Part shown: positions 13,368-25,663 of the stretch, piece after piece
Position numbering within the stretch: the first letter of the stretch is position 1
How the letters are laid out: every line of letters begins with the position of its first letter
Assembly (NCBI GenBank): GCA_019722365.1
Contig: JADFUC010001941.1
Span: 62,001-126,000, forward strand
Source: Lithospermum erythrorhizon
Lineage: Eukaryota; Streptophyta; Magnoliopsida; Boraginales; Boraginaceae
Reading direction: 5' to 3'
DNA length: 64,000 nt
The notes under the pieces: model-generated
Database searches by the model: none
What the model saw: the letters and a program-made list of their open reading frames with translations, nothing else
What the model was told of the DNA's origin: nothing
Program-made: the position numbers and the translations under genes

Positions 13368-14593
13368 ACGATCCTGCCCGATGGATACTTGATAAAAATA
13401 TGAAACGTTGCGTGATAATAAAATAATACAACTTCGTCTATCCGGTTGAACTAATTGACACTAGAACAAGCGAAAATAATAATATAAATACATGTCGCAA
13501 CTTATTTTTACAACTTCGAGACAACAATAATTATTAAGTACAACATAAATCTCAAAGAAGATAAAAAGTATATTTGTCGAAGTCTTGACCACCGTTGCCA
13601 CCTCCGGGTGCAGCATTTGCCTAAAGCGATACTTCGTTCGTCGCAGCAACCTAGGCGTAAGCAGCGCGTAGGAAAATAGAGAGTCGGCTAAAAGGCGAGT
13701 GAAAACAAATATCACAAAGTTAACCTACCGCTCCTTATAATCAAGGATAATTCAGAGACCCGTACCTATTTAGCGTATCCGCCTCAGTAGTTATATTTTA
13801 TATACTCCTACCAACCAGATAAATCTTTTTTTTAATGGCTTTCGATTGCTGCAGAGCAAATCCAGCCCGTCGACAACACTGCGGTACACCTTAATCGCGA
13901 GGAATATCTCTACATTTGTTATCTTTACGATATAGCGCTAATACCCGACATAGTATACCTTCGAACACACAACTCGAAACATATATCTCGACATCATGCT
14001 TTCAGCATCTGCCCAACTCAATGAAACATCTTTTAGTTCATCTTAAAGTCTTACTCCCAGTATAGTCGTACACACTCCTATGGCGTCTAAATGTTTATCA
14101 TAAGACTTTAATACAAGGCAACGTATATCTTAAATCAAGAGATAACTTAAATGCGAGATTATCTCACAGAAATCTTCATTTTAGTCTACGGAACTTATTC
14201 ACATAGTGTATCCCAGCGTCGTGGTTAGATGCATATCTATATACTAACACGTTTGAATCCAACTTTCACTTCCATATAAAATATCATCAACATCATCTAT
14301 AGATTAGCATAAACATCGGTTTATAATTTCTATACCTAATGTTCTCATTCAAAAGGTATCTCAGCCATTAACCAACTCGACTTTTAACCTTAAGGATGTA
14401 TAACGATTAATACTGACTTAGGACCCTGAAAATCGATAATAATATCAATAATCAACCCCGAAACCTAATTCGACATATTTAAATGAACTTAGCATCCCAT
14501 TATAGTCGTATGGCGTTCATAACCAATAAGCAAGTCATAAGAATCATACGGCACCATAGAAAATTTAAACAACATATAAGAAATATGAATAAA

Positions 14594-14595
<2 letters not shown>

Positions 14596-14631
<36 letters not shown>
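14596..14631. repeat. (AT)n microsatellite
   Basis: An uninterrupted run of about 18 AT dinucleotides. It makes the Tyr-Ile repeats of overlapping open frames on both strands, which should not be read as genes. Confidence 0.97.
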
Positions 14632-14634
<3 letters not shown>

Positions 14635-14869
14635 CGAACTGCACAATAAGGTCATCTGGCGTAATTTGAAAGTCTCGGACATAACATATGGAATATAATA
14701 GAAAGTTTTAGTCTGTCCGGCCGAGAAGAACTTCGAGACTTCAGCAGCGACTATAACTCACAGTCGTCGAACCATCATCTCTCGTATCCCCTTGTTATAC
14801 GACCTCTGTCTTGTGTATGCTCGATCCAGATCTACCTGCGAGATGGACCAATCGATAATCGCTTTCATA

Positions 14870-15100
14870 TTTATACCTGGAAGTATAAGGCAAGAAACAG
14901 CACTTATACACTAAGTATAAGCGCGCGCTTATACGCAAGTATAGGCAAACCGCGCTTATACACTAAGTATAAGGCCGCAGCGGCATATACACAGTATAAG
15001 GCAAACCCCTTATCTACGATTAAGTATAAAAACGCTTGGCGCTATCACCAGCTGAAATTATAAGACAGGCAGCTTATACCTGAGAAGTATGAGACGATAG
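14870..15100. repeat. Cluster of short palindromic repeats (cttatac...gtataag)
   Basis: About seven imperfect units of roughly 25-45 bases each contain an inverted pair, typically cttatacactaagtataag, with gc-rich spacers such as gcgcgcg and ccgcagcgg. Clear units lie near 14,902, 14,928 and 14,955. Each unit can fold into a short hairpin. No gene overlaps. This is an unusual satellite-like array inside retroelement-derived DNA. Confidence 0.75.
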
Positions 15101-15289
15101 CGTCGCGTATCCTGCGAGGAGGAAATTGCAGCACAATCATCTCGACTATAGGTCAACGTCCTAATGCACCGAGTCGCCTCGAGGTCATGCGTAGCCACGA
15201 CTGACACCTCACCGATAACCAGCTACTCTGCTCCCAGGCAAATATCCAAGCACGCGTAAAACACCTCGCAATCATAAATCAATCGCTGA

Positions 15290-15480
15290 CCGTCAGCGAT
15301 GCCACGAAATACCAAAAGTGCCGGCGAGGTACGAGAATCTGGCAGTGCAATGAGCCCACGAAATACAAAAATTCCGATAAAGGCCACGAAATACAACGAG
15401 CCGACGAAGCCCACGAGAAGCCACAGAGTGCCAGAGCAGAGGCCTGAGAATCCAAAAAATACCGACAAGGCCTGAGAACA
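15290..15480. repeat. Degenerate tandem repeats with a 'cacgaaatac' core
   Basis: The core (g)ccacgaaatac occurs at about 15,302, 15,356 and 15,383, with a related 'cccacgagaagcc' at about 15,410. 'ggcctgagaa' is repeated near 15,440 and 15,470. The overlapping minus-strand open frame (repeated Phe-Arg-Gly-Leu) is a by-product of the repeats. Confidence 0.55.
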
Positions 15481-17760
15481 CAAAGAACATAAGTTGGGAG
15501 TTTAAGCTATCACCAGCTTGATCTTAATGGAAATACAATCGATGAAATCATATCGTGGCTGTGAATGAATCACGCGCAATGCAACCATTCACAGTATACC
15601 GTTCTCGCATAATCATACGCGGGGCATTAATATACCATTCACACATAATCATACCGCAATGACATGTTCACCTGATTTAAAGTAAGTACATAAGGTACTT
15701 GCCATTGAGATAAGTACTACTTTTGGTTACTTAATAAGAGCGTCCGTCTAAATACGATCCAAGTGCCTTTCCATTCGCGTCTAATCAAAACACCGAAAAC
15801 ATAATTACTACTCATAATAATTTTAACCACTTATCTTAATTAAATTTCGACGCTGACCCATTTTAGTTACAAATTAACAACTTAAATAGATTGTTAATTA
15901 TGTTTCAGAATATTAAAATAATGAATTTCAAGCCCATCCCGAGTAAATCCATGTCGATTGACACCTTAACGAAAATACAACATTTTCAACCAATTTCAAT
16001 CGACCGATATATCCAACTTTTTCCAACTAATCAAACCCATTTCTAACAACCTCGAATCCAAGCCGTTTACTACTTTCGAAATCTAATAAAACTAATTTAA
16101 CATATATAGTTCATCTTGCTTGCGTCTCTTTGTGGCGCGATTTAAACTAGATATTTATTTTCTTGATGAAACTATTTATTTTGTTCATTCTACTAATTCG
16201 TCTTGCTAAACTCCTTTTATCCCGCTCCTTTTCGTTTTGATGCCATGGGTCGTAGTGGGGGAGCTTTGAATAAGATGAACCTCAATATATCCTTTGACCC
16301 GTCCTCAGCACTAGCGCCTCCTTCTTTTTGAAATCGCCACGAATTAGGTACCACAGCCAATTTTAGCACATGTCCTGGGCATCCCTAGTTTTCACCGTAG
16401 GTTAGATACACGGAAACTCATTACAGCCATCTTGATCATGGTCGTGCCCGATCTTCCGCTTGTGGAAACTTTAATCGAGTCATTCTCTCTTTTTGACAAG
16501 TTTCCGATACCACCAAACCACCGTCTGGTTACGCTTCATCTTGCTTTCTCGGATCTTGCTCTTGAGGCCTTTTCACACGGGATGCGGTTATCTACGGATC
16601 TATAAAGCGTCTAGTTTGCACCGTAGGTTAGATCACGGAATCCACTTCTTGTCAGACTCAAGATAAAAGTTCTTAGATCATGTGAGACATTATGCAACCT
16701 GGATTGATGTCTACCGTCTTTTTGTCTAATTCTCACGAATCCATCCCAACCACCTTGTAGATGGGACAAATGGCGATAGAATATTGCCCGCAATCCACCT
16801 AGCTCGTAGGTTAGGATTCATTTTCCTAGGACAAATATGATCTGAGAAGCTCAGGAATCCGAATCCATGCGTCGATTGTAATATGCATGATCATTGGCAA
16901 CTAATGCGAGTTTCTTCTACGAATTCGCGCCGTCCTCGGCGGCCAGCTGATGGTGCGTCTGCAGTCTGACATTGTCGCCTCTTGATAGACAATTAGTGAT
17001 CGATATCCCTCGCCATGAGTAATTGAAGAAATCCTCTGGTTTCGAACTCGTTTGATTGGTTTCTTGAGGCATTTCATTCGATTGCAAATCATGATTATTA
17101 TTGGCGACTAACCCGATAATGCATGCATTTTAATTGGGACCACTACAACTATGTCTCAATTCCTTATTGTGAATAAGCGAGATCTAACTTAACTGCGTAA
17201 CTATAGAATCTTTACCGTTAGTCGATATCAATGCTTCCTTATTGTGAAGCCCGGTCTAGCTTCTTCCTTATTGTGAAGCGGTTCACCAAATACGACAATG
17301 GTTATGATACTACTTGAGAATTAAGGCGCGTCCTGCGTCATCAATTCGATATCAATATTACACAAATCTAATAATATTGAATTGATCGATCTAAGTGGTT
17401 TTTAGTATGTACCCTCACCATGCAGCGGCCCGGAAGGGCGTTGCTTTAGAAGCGATTATTGGTTAAACTACCGATCATAAGGCGAGCTATAAAACACGCC
17501 CCATAGACTAGCACGGTTTGTCTCATTTACCTCCGCATCATCATCATTTGATAGAGAGAAGCGACATTAAGTATGCATTCTCACAGCGAAGTATCCATGT
17601 TAGCGATGGCGGATTTGATGGAAGGCTTCAACGGAAGAAGCGCGGATGCCCTCTCGTTTCAATAATTTCGATCTTGATTTGCCATAAAGTGGCTTGTTTC
17701 TCGGTGAACATGTCTGCTAAAAATTTTACCACCCATGCTTATCGCGAGGATCTCGAGATC

Positions 17761-17773
17761 GGCTCTAATACCC
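17761..17773 (-). other. Primer-binding site, tRNA-iMet type, of an LTR retrotransposon
   Basis: On the minus strand the site reads GGGTATTAGAGCC. The plant initiator-tRNA complement used by Copia elements is TGGTATCAGAGC(C), so this differs at two positions. Immediately upstream on the minus strand lies 'ataaca', a plausible LTR 3' end in CA. The orientation matches the Copia gag-integrase remnant at 11.3-13.4 kb, so they may be parts of one element. Confidence 0.6.
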
Positions 17774-17783
17774 GTCTGTTATA

Positions 17784-20000
17784 ATGGCGGTAGCGAATTT
17801 GATATAATAGGCTTAAATTCTAAGACTATGAATTAAGTAAAAAGTAGAAAGTAAGCGAAAAATGTATATAGATTTTAGCATTGGTATCGACTTGATGTGT
17901 TTGACCTTTCCGTGTAGAGGAACAAAACTGATTTTATTATCTTGGAGAGAAAACAAATGAGCAAACTATATACACGTATGTAAGATCACTACACTAAGAA
18001 GAATAGATTCTTGCTACTGAGAGCCTTTATTCGAAACATATTTATCATCTAGTTTAGCTACGGCGAATAATATGCTCGTATGTGTAGAATACTACACCAG
18101 GTAGAATAGAATTACTTCACATACTATTCGGAAGTATGCAGCTCTTAGAAGAATAAATTCTTAGGCCTTGTATTACAGTACTGGAATATAATTACTACCT
18201 ATACTATTAAGAATAGAATATGTGACACACTATTAAGCTCTGAAAGAATAGAATTAAAGCCTATACTATTTAATAGAATTATAAGACTTATACTATTTTA
18301 GAATTTTTTCTCTTTTTGTGTTGTAGCGAAATATGCTAATTTGACTACACGCTCTGGCTGCTACGGCTGGATATGTGCATATCTTAGAATTATTTATAAT
18401 AATGTCAGACTTTGAAAGCACAACGATTGATTAATCGCCTATTAGTAAATTTCTTCGGAGCTTCTGGTTTTATTTCCTTGATTAGAGGCTATCATTTAAT
18501 GCTTCTAAACTTCTGATTTCTTTCCTTGATGGAGATTATTTAATGTCTCCGAATGGTTCTGAATCTTGGTTACCAGAGAGGTTCCGTAATTCTTTGGTTC
18601 TACGAGAAGATTCCAGAAGCTTCTTGATTCAATGGATAATTCTAATAGAAATAGCTTTCAAATTGTACCCAGTAGAGTAATAACATTGACAAAAGCAGAA
18701 AAGCAAAATTACGATATTTGAGGTTATTATTAGAGTGGTATGAAAGCAGCTAACAGAAATTAACAACTTAGCGATCGCGGTGGTAATCATAATGTAAAGT
18801 AGTTTTTCGAGTTAACACAATAACAATAACGTCCTTCGTGGCTCACGATTTAAAACAAGCACAATCTACCGAAATATTTTTTGGAAGCGATAAAGATATT
18901 TCTACTCTTTATATTGGAATAGAAGCATATAGCTCTTAAGGCTTATATTGAATCTGATAGCCTCACATTTGCATGGAAGGTAATTTGTACAATATAAAGA
19001 ACAAAAAGGAGTGCGGCCGTCTCTTTTTTATGCGTGTGTTTCTTACCGACATATGAAATGAGCGATGGATGAGGGAAAATATATGGTACGGTGGCAGGGA
19101 TTAATGGAAAAACCCGTTACCGGAATATTCTTAATCCCCGAACCATAAGTGACCGTGCTTGGCGCTTGATTAATAGATTAGTACTTGATTAAGAAATAAA
19201 GAAAAGGCTTTCTAACAAAAGCATACCTTTTCTGGAAGCTCGACTTACCGCTTATCTTTTGGACTTAAACTTTGTCTTAAATCACATCTTGTCGTTGTCA
19301 ATTTGATTAAGTAATGATTTACTTCATCTAATAATGGCTATTATTAGCGAGTTGTTTATTTGGCTATTATGAAATTCGAAAATAGATTGTCATCGAAATA
19401 TGTTGATTGATTGCTCTTTGTCCGCAATTGATTTAATTGCTTATTTCTTGTTTTTAGGAAAACATTTTTGTTTTAGATTTATTTGTTTGTTAAATATTTT
19501 TCTTTTTATACATGATTTATTTTAAACTTTCATTATAATTATTTGAGCAAAAGCATGGATGATCACCTTTGTTTTGGGTTGTGTCGCCCATATAGTTGCT
19601 TATATTTTGAAAGTGTAAAGTATGGAATTTACTTTATGTTTAAGAGAGTGACCACACTCGCTACTTTAATCGATCAACATTCATCTGAGGTTGATTGATC
19701 ATGTGATGCCCATGTGCCATTTCGAGGTAAAATAGTCTTTTCAAAAATATTTTTAAAAATAAAAAACCTTTAATTAATAAGATGAAAAGTCAAGGCTTTT
19801 CATTCGCAATACTCATATTATTACGTTTGAAAATAAAAAAAGGCAAAAAATTAATTATTCTTCCCAAAAGAACAAAACGTTGAGAGAACCACTGATAGAT
19901 GGTTGATGCGAGGCTTTGAAGACTAAATGGGACAAATAAGGATGTGCTTCAAATAATCTTGAAAAATCAATACACTAAAATTGTTATTATGAATTATTAG
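17784..20000 (-). repeat. Probable LTR region of a decayed retroelement
   Basis: This stretch would be the 5' LTR of the minus-strand element whose primer-binding site is at 17.76 kb. From about 18,000 to 18,300 there are repeated 'agaatagaat' and 'ctatacta' motifs, and no open frame exists. The outer LTR boundary and the partner LTR were not located, so both limits are approximate. Confidence 0.35.
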
Positions 20001-23000
20001 TTCTTAATTACTTGGTGAAAGCGATAGAGCTACTAAGATGGTAATAATATAATACTTTCTCGAGTTCTTTTTTAATTGATATTTTAGATTTGAAACAAAG
20101 CTTGACCCTGAAATAACTTGTGATCAAAGCGTCGACCACGGAAACCAGAGGCAGATTAAAATGAATTGGAGGAGTATTAATGCGCCTATGTGTTTCTAAA
20201 AAGATTGTTAGGTATTGAATTTTGATAGTTGATTTTCTAAAGAATTTAAACTCGAATATTTTACATTTTGTTACATAATATTATTAAACATTTGAAGAAC
20301 AACAAAAGTAAGACATGAACATAAGTTCCAAGCGCATAATAAATAGAGAGTTACACGATGTATGGAACGATTGATTTAAATAATATAATTTTCATGATAA
20401 CATATGAGGTTGTTATGTTGCCGTTTTACATGCTTGAAAGGTGCTTAAATTATTGATTTGGTGATCATAATATCACACAATTGATGGTGATCATCTCGAA
20501 GCTACCGTTGTATATACGATAAATAAAATCTGATTTAAATATTACTGCTGAGAATATATGATGGAGGAGATTTTCCAACTTGCAAATGTAGTACTCTAAA
20601 AATGGTCAGCATCAGCTACATATGTGAATCATAGGAGTAGTTTCTTTATAAGCTGGAAAAGGTTTATAATGAAATGATTGAAGAAAGAAAAAATCGAAGA
20701 TTTTTCTCTTCTGCTCTCTTCGTCGACATGAGGAGGGGGGGGACTAGCATAGGATTTTGTTTCATGAGAATTATCTAATAATTGTCATCTTAACTAATTT
20801 AAAGTGTTAAATAAACTATTTTACACTACGCTATACTTAGGTTAACATTAACCTAAGAAGCCAATAGCCCTAATTCATCAAGTGGGCGCATGGCCAATCC
20901 AAATCTACATTAAGTTTTGGCCCATCTGTTATCATAATACTAGTTTGAGAAGTTATAATCAGTAGAAGCCATGTATTAAATTAATATTAACCGCATATAA
21001 TTTTAATACAAAAGATTTATCAGCAGACTATCACCCTAATGGTCATTCGAGCCATCTAACAACACATAAGCATAAAACAAAAGACCATCGAGTCCTTCTT
21101 GGGTGGGTACAATAAAAGAATTTTGGAGAATAAATTACTGATTTGCAATCCATTTTCCTTATGCTTATTCTTATCTTTCTCCTTATGACTTGTCTTTTTG
21201 GGTTTTTTGCTTGGCTTTTGCATTTTAGGATTCCGTTCTAGTCCAAGCGGTTGGCATTTGCACGTCAGAAAGAGATGTGTATGCTTGTAGGTATTGACGT
21301 TCCATTGGGCCATAAGCGCCGTTTCATTGCTGCTGCTGTGGTTTAGGCACTGACTGTTAACTTGTGAAGTATGTTTTCGTGCTTCAAACCTCCATTTGTG
21401 TGGAGTGCCCCATTAGTCGCCCCTCTCAGGTGTGAAGTGTGGGACCCTTAAGAACAAAAGTACAGGCAGGATTCCAGGAAACAACTAACAGATTATGCTA
21501 GTGTGATCCATTAACTCAACTGATAACTCTTCGGTTTGCAACAACTAACAGATTATGGTCTCCTCTTTATGATATTTAAGTAGGAAACTATTTCATTCGT
21601 AGGTGATGAGTGACAAAGAAAGAAATTTACAGTGTAGGGAGATATGAAAATAATATGAAGTACTGTATGAAAATTTTGGTTAGTGAAGGTAGTTGAGATT
21701 GTGAAACATAGGCTGATGAAACTCTTCTAGAATTAATCTAGAATGTATTTGAATAAATGGACCTGACATGAGAGGATTTCAGATCCTTAGCTTAATGCCT
21801 TAAACCCATCGAAGTTGTTGGATTTGTAAATTGGATTAAATGATTTGAAATCCCTTTTTATTTGCCCCCATGGATTTACTACTAACATCAAATCAAATGT
21901 TTAGACCATTCTCAAATCAAGTTAACCCACACCCATCTAAAAACAATCTTAATGTGTTATCTGTGAGCACTAACATTCTTACATTTTGCTCAATCTGTAT
22001 TTCCTGTTTTCTTGATTGGTAAGTCTAGCAGTATGTATGGAAATATTACCTGCGACTCAAACTACTAAAGTGTCTTGGTTATGCGGAATTCTCATGTACA
22101 ACTTAATCCTTCTTTATGACCATCATAGCAAGTTGTTTGCACTGCAGTCCTAAGGATACTTAGTTAGCGTATTTGAAGTTACACCAGAATAGCACCATAG
22201 CTCAGAGCACTAAGTAGTATAATTTGCCTACTTTCTTTTTATGATCAGAGTTTAATATAGTTATCAGCCCTAAAACACTAGTTATTAATTATCGTCTGCT
22301 TGTGTAGTTGACACTAGCTATAGTCTTTTGCTTGGCGATGCCTCTGATTCTAAAATGATAGTTTTGGGTAGAAACTCGGGGAGAGTTATGAACACGAGCG
22401 CAGGAGCGTGAACACTCGATATCTTCTCAGTTTTATTTTTCATACCAGAGAGTATTCAGTCCATCCTAGAAATTATGCTTCCTATAGGCTGTTGAATTGT
22501 GTTTCTCGCTTTGCTTTGAGCACAATGAAGTTGAAAACTATTACGTATATCTTTTCATTTCAAGAATCTAAGATGATTCATCATTCATAACATTTCGTGA
22601 CACGAAGTATTTGGACTGTATATCGTCTTTCAAACAACCTAGGATAGTTTGTTTACATCGTATATGTTGGGGAAATTAACGCAGATATAACTAAGCAGAT
22701 ATATCGATCACACGGCCTGCGGTCTAATATCACCGATATGTCTGAGCAGAATGATAATTGAAAATCACAGAAAATAAATAACAGCGGATCTTTATACGGG
22801 TTCGCGCCAAAGGAATGCGTCACATTTAACAACATTAGAAATCATTAAATGGCTTCGCTGATGATTATTCTGAAGTCTGTCAATGAAACGCCGTTGAGTA
22901 ATACTTTATAATCAGTGACTCTCGATGACAAATCTAGCAGTAGATTTGGCTTAAAATGATATCTGAATGATCTGTCAGTAAGAAACAGCTTCTGACCAAT

Positions 23001-23547
23001 TTGGAACAATTGAAAAGTTGAGAGAGAAAAAATAGAATTTTTAGTTAAATGAAGATTGTGTACAATCTTCGTTTATCTTTACAGCTGACACTTTTGTCGA
23101 GGCGCCGTAGGGATACTGGTCTCGATGGCGGTGTCTCGATGGCCTCTCGATGGCCCACCATTGAGCCGTACGGACCGAACCAGTGCGTGCGAGACCCTCA
23201 TCCCGAGGACTGCGGCTGAGTGCCGATAAGTCTCGATACACTGCATCTCGAAAGCAGCTTGAAAAATGCCTTGACTCAACGAGTATAATATCTTGATATT
23301 TGTTTGTTTTCGACAGTGGGAAGAGCTTCAAGGCGAGGCTGAGCAACTCGAATATCTCAGAGGAATTCTCAGAGATCACATATATGAAGAAGCATCAGCA
23401 TGATATAGAGACAGACACCTGGGATCATTAGGGATGTTAATATTGATATTAGTATGCATATTTCAGAAGAAGAAAAGGGAGTAGAAGAGGCAAATCTTCA
23501 ATGTTGCTCGGAGTAATTTATAATGAAATCTGAATTCAATTAATTAC
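20001..23547. other. Intergenic DNA, no gene recognised
   Basis: No confident gene. A basic Lys-rich open frame lies at about 21,313-21,056 (minus), with a KKPKKTSHKEKDKNKHK segment, and could be a broken gene fragment or chance. A coding-like plus-strand peptide (WEELQGEAEQLEYLRGILRD) lies near 23,320-23,400, just after a possible acceptor 'ttttcgacag'. I could not join it in frame to the Lys/Arg-rich stretch upstream. Confidence 0.4.
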
Positions 23548-23760
23548 TCTTTCTATTTCAAAACAATTGTGTCGTTTTGAATTTTGATGGTTGGTTTTAT
23601 AATTCCAAATACAAATACTTTTGTTTATGTAGTATACTGTAATATTTAGTGAAATTTTTAATAAATGGTAATATTTTACTACACTTTACTACTGACATAA
23701 TAAATTCAATTGAAATCAAATTATATATCAATTAATAACGTTACTATTAACATAAAATAA
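23548..23760. mobile_element. Degenerate Stowaway-like MITE fragment
   Basis: The start 'actctttctatttcaaaacaa' and the internal 'gaattttgatggttg' and 'taatatttagtgaaattt' motifs match, often in inverted orientation, the Stowaway-like elements at 38.5 and 48.7 kb. The right end is not clear. Confidence 0.35.
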
Positions 23761-23763
23761 TAT

Positions 23764-23831
23764 CGCCGTTGCCGAGGATCGAACCCAGGTCACCCGCGGC
23801 AGGCGGAATACTCACCACTATATACAACGAC
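23764..23831 (-). pseudogene. tRNA-Asp pseudogene (damaged anticodon arm)
   Basis: On the minus strand a tRNA-like sequence starts GTCGTTGTATATAGTGG and ends GGTTCGATCCTCGGCAACGGC, which matches plant nuclear tRNA-Asp. The acceptor stem still pairs (GTCGTTG with CAACGGC) and box B is intact. It is 68 nt long against the usual 72. Two bases are missing before box A, and the anticodon arm reads CCGCCTGCCGCGG, shortened from the usual form with GTC. No normal 7-base anticodon loop with GTC can form, so it is very unlikely to decode Asp. Confidence 0.85.
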
Positions 23832-24325
23832 TTTGACGATGTACCTAATTTGTATAATATTATAGTATCAATGTTCTGTTTTAGGCCCAATCAACCATAG
23901 ATAAATGGAAAGCATGGAAGAAGAAAATCATCTATCTTCATTGTTTGCTTTTTTCATACTATTAGTGAGGTAATGAGATCTATCCCATATATAATGCTTA
24001 AGATTAAGGTACATGAACTATCTAAAATACCTTTATCCTAAATAAAGTTTGCCTCTATAATTTGTCGGTCAAAATTTTAAACTTCAAACCACTAGCCTAA
24101 AAGTGGCATAGTGCTATGTTGATGTTCGAGGAATTGAAGGATAGTTGATAGGGGAAATAAATAATAGGGAAAATACGGTAAATGATCACTAGCAAAAATG
24201 ATCTGAAGATTCTCTATTGCAAAATCCATTTGTCCACTATTATTTTACAAGATTGAATATCAGTAGAATAAGAAGAACCGATTCCCATTTTGAAGATATT
24301 AAGGTAATAAATATGATTCAGTTAA
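23832..24325. other. AT-rich intergenic DNA
   Basis: Nothing supportable is seen here beyond A/T-rich sequence leading into the duplicated block that follows. Confidence 0.5.
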
Positions 24326-25360
24326 ACAAGATTGTCCAGTTTTATTGAAGCAAAAATAATTTACTTGAGATGTTGTTCCAACTAACCGCGCAACACAAAA
24401 TTCAAATGTTGCTGAAGTTAATACTCAATTAGTAAGGCGAATATATTCACAATAATTTTTTTTTTTTAAAAGTTATTATAAATTACGATTGAATTGACAC
24501 AGATTGAACTGTATATGCACCAATAGCTAGTAATGTTAATTGTGGAGTAAATTATCACGTGATAAAATTAAGTATGGCGATTGCCGATTTGAATTAAAAT
24601 TAAGTGGCCTTATGCTTGAATTTAGTGGAGTAATTGACTTTTGATGCGTTAGTCACCAAATAATTAGTTAACAAGTAACGTTTTATAACGTTTGGAATTG
24701 ATTTGGGGTGATAATATAATTTGAAGGCCTTTTGGGGTTAAAATATAATTATGAATAAAGGAAATTGCATATGTGAGGTAAAATTAAGTGTGATGGTGCG
24801 ATTTAATTAAGAGTAAGTGGCAACATTGCAGTTAGTCCCAGGTAATTTTCTTTTTGATGCATTTAGTCGCAAAATATTAATTAGTTAACGAGTAACGTTT
24901 TATAACGTTTTGGGGTCAATTTTGGGGTGATAATATAATTTTGAAAACCTTTTGGGGTTAAAATGTAATTATGAATACTTTTAAACTTTTTTGATGTTTT
25001 AAACAAAATATCATGAAACTTTTACCATGGAATTAAATTTAAAGTTTTATAGTTTAACAACTTATATCTACCCTCCTTTTCTTCATTTATCTTAGAATTC
25101 TTACATTGATATATTGGTTGGGTCATGGGTCTTTGAATGTTGATTCGGAATTAAATAAGATTGTCGAGTTTATTTAAACAAAATAATTTACTTGAAATGT
25201 TGCTGACTACTGTGAAATTTGAAGTTGGTATTAATTTCGTGAGCCCCGGAAATATATTATAGTAATCTTTTTTTAAAAAGTTATTATAAATCGCGTGGAT
25301 AATAGCGAGATTGAGCGTATGTGCACGATAGCTAATCATGTTAATTGTGCAATGGATAAA
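24326..25360. repeat. Two-level tandem duplication block
   Basis: Unit B occurs twice in tandem, at about 24,546-24,757 and 24,765-24,975. It shares 'aaaattaagt', 'gttaacaagtaacgttttataacgttt' in near-identical form, and 'ccttttggggttaaaat'. The flanking unit A (about 24,326-24,545) recurs at about 25,148-25,355, sharing 'aagattgtc(c/g)ag', 'ataatttacttga(g/a)atgttg' and 'aaaagttattataaat'. The order is therefore A-B-B'-A'. No coding content is visible. Confidence 0.75.
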
Positions 25361-25420
25361 TAGCTGACAAATATATTAAAGTTGGATTTTTATATTCATG
25401 TATGTTACATATTTCTCAGT

Positions 25421-25663
25421 ACCTCAATAAAAAAGATTGTTCATTTCTAACATTTGATTTGATGACCAACTTTTTAAATTTTGAACTTAATTATTTTTAA
25501 TATTTGATAAAATATGTCGAATGTTATTTTTAGTTTATTTTATTATTAATATAATAGTTTGAACCAAGTCAAAATTATGTGTGTACATGAAAAACTAAAA
25601 GATTTGTTATTTTTTACTATAAAAAATCAAATGAAATAATATATTATTTTAGAGATGGAGGAA
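25421..25663. mobile_element. Degenerate Stowaway-like MITE
   Basis: A roughly 240 bp AT-rich element begins acctcaataaaaaagattgttca and ends in 'agagatggaggaaata', related to the Stowaway-like ends elsewhere in the window. Internal motifs (ttgatgaccaactt, aatatttgataaaatatg) match the same family. The TIRs are degraded and the ends approximate. Confidence 0.45.

Larger units (their letters stand above)
13368..17760. other. Repeat-derived block between Copia coding remnant and PBS
   Basis: I see no intact gene. The block shows retroelement-like mosaic composition. A segment at about 13,290-13,370 with 'gacccgcccagg' and 'ggttgggaccgtcatccc' resembles gypsy LTR-flank sequence. 'caccgtaggttaga' recurs near 16,390 and 16,619, with a related 'cgtaggttag' near 16,805. 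'ccttattgtgaa' recurs near 17,162, 17,234 and 17,265. The block may be a separate element nested into the Copia element, separating its gag from its primer-binding site. That nesting is inference. Confidence 0.4.

Noticed and set aside
14483..14698. Open frames on both strands with Tyr-Ile repeats
   Set aside because: Both are produced by the (AT)n microsatellite.
14870..15100. CRISPR-like array
   Set aside because: The units are individually palindromic with irregular lengths and no unique spacers, and the window is eukaryotic nuclear DNA.
15223..15490. Minus-strand frames rich in Phe-Arg-Gly-Leu
   Set aside because: The periodicity follows the 'cacgaaatac' DNA repeats and no conserved protein is evident.
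17518..17784. 88-codon plus-strand frame next to the primer-binding site
   Set aside because: It runs antisense to the retroelement and its end overlaps the PBS; no motif is seen.
21056..21313. Lys-rich open frame as a nuclear protein gene
   Set aside because: No recognisable family, no exon structure on either side, and composition alone is not enough.
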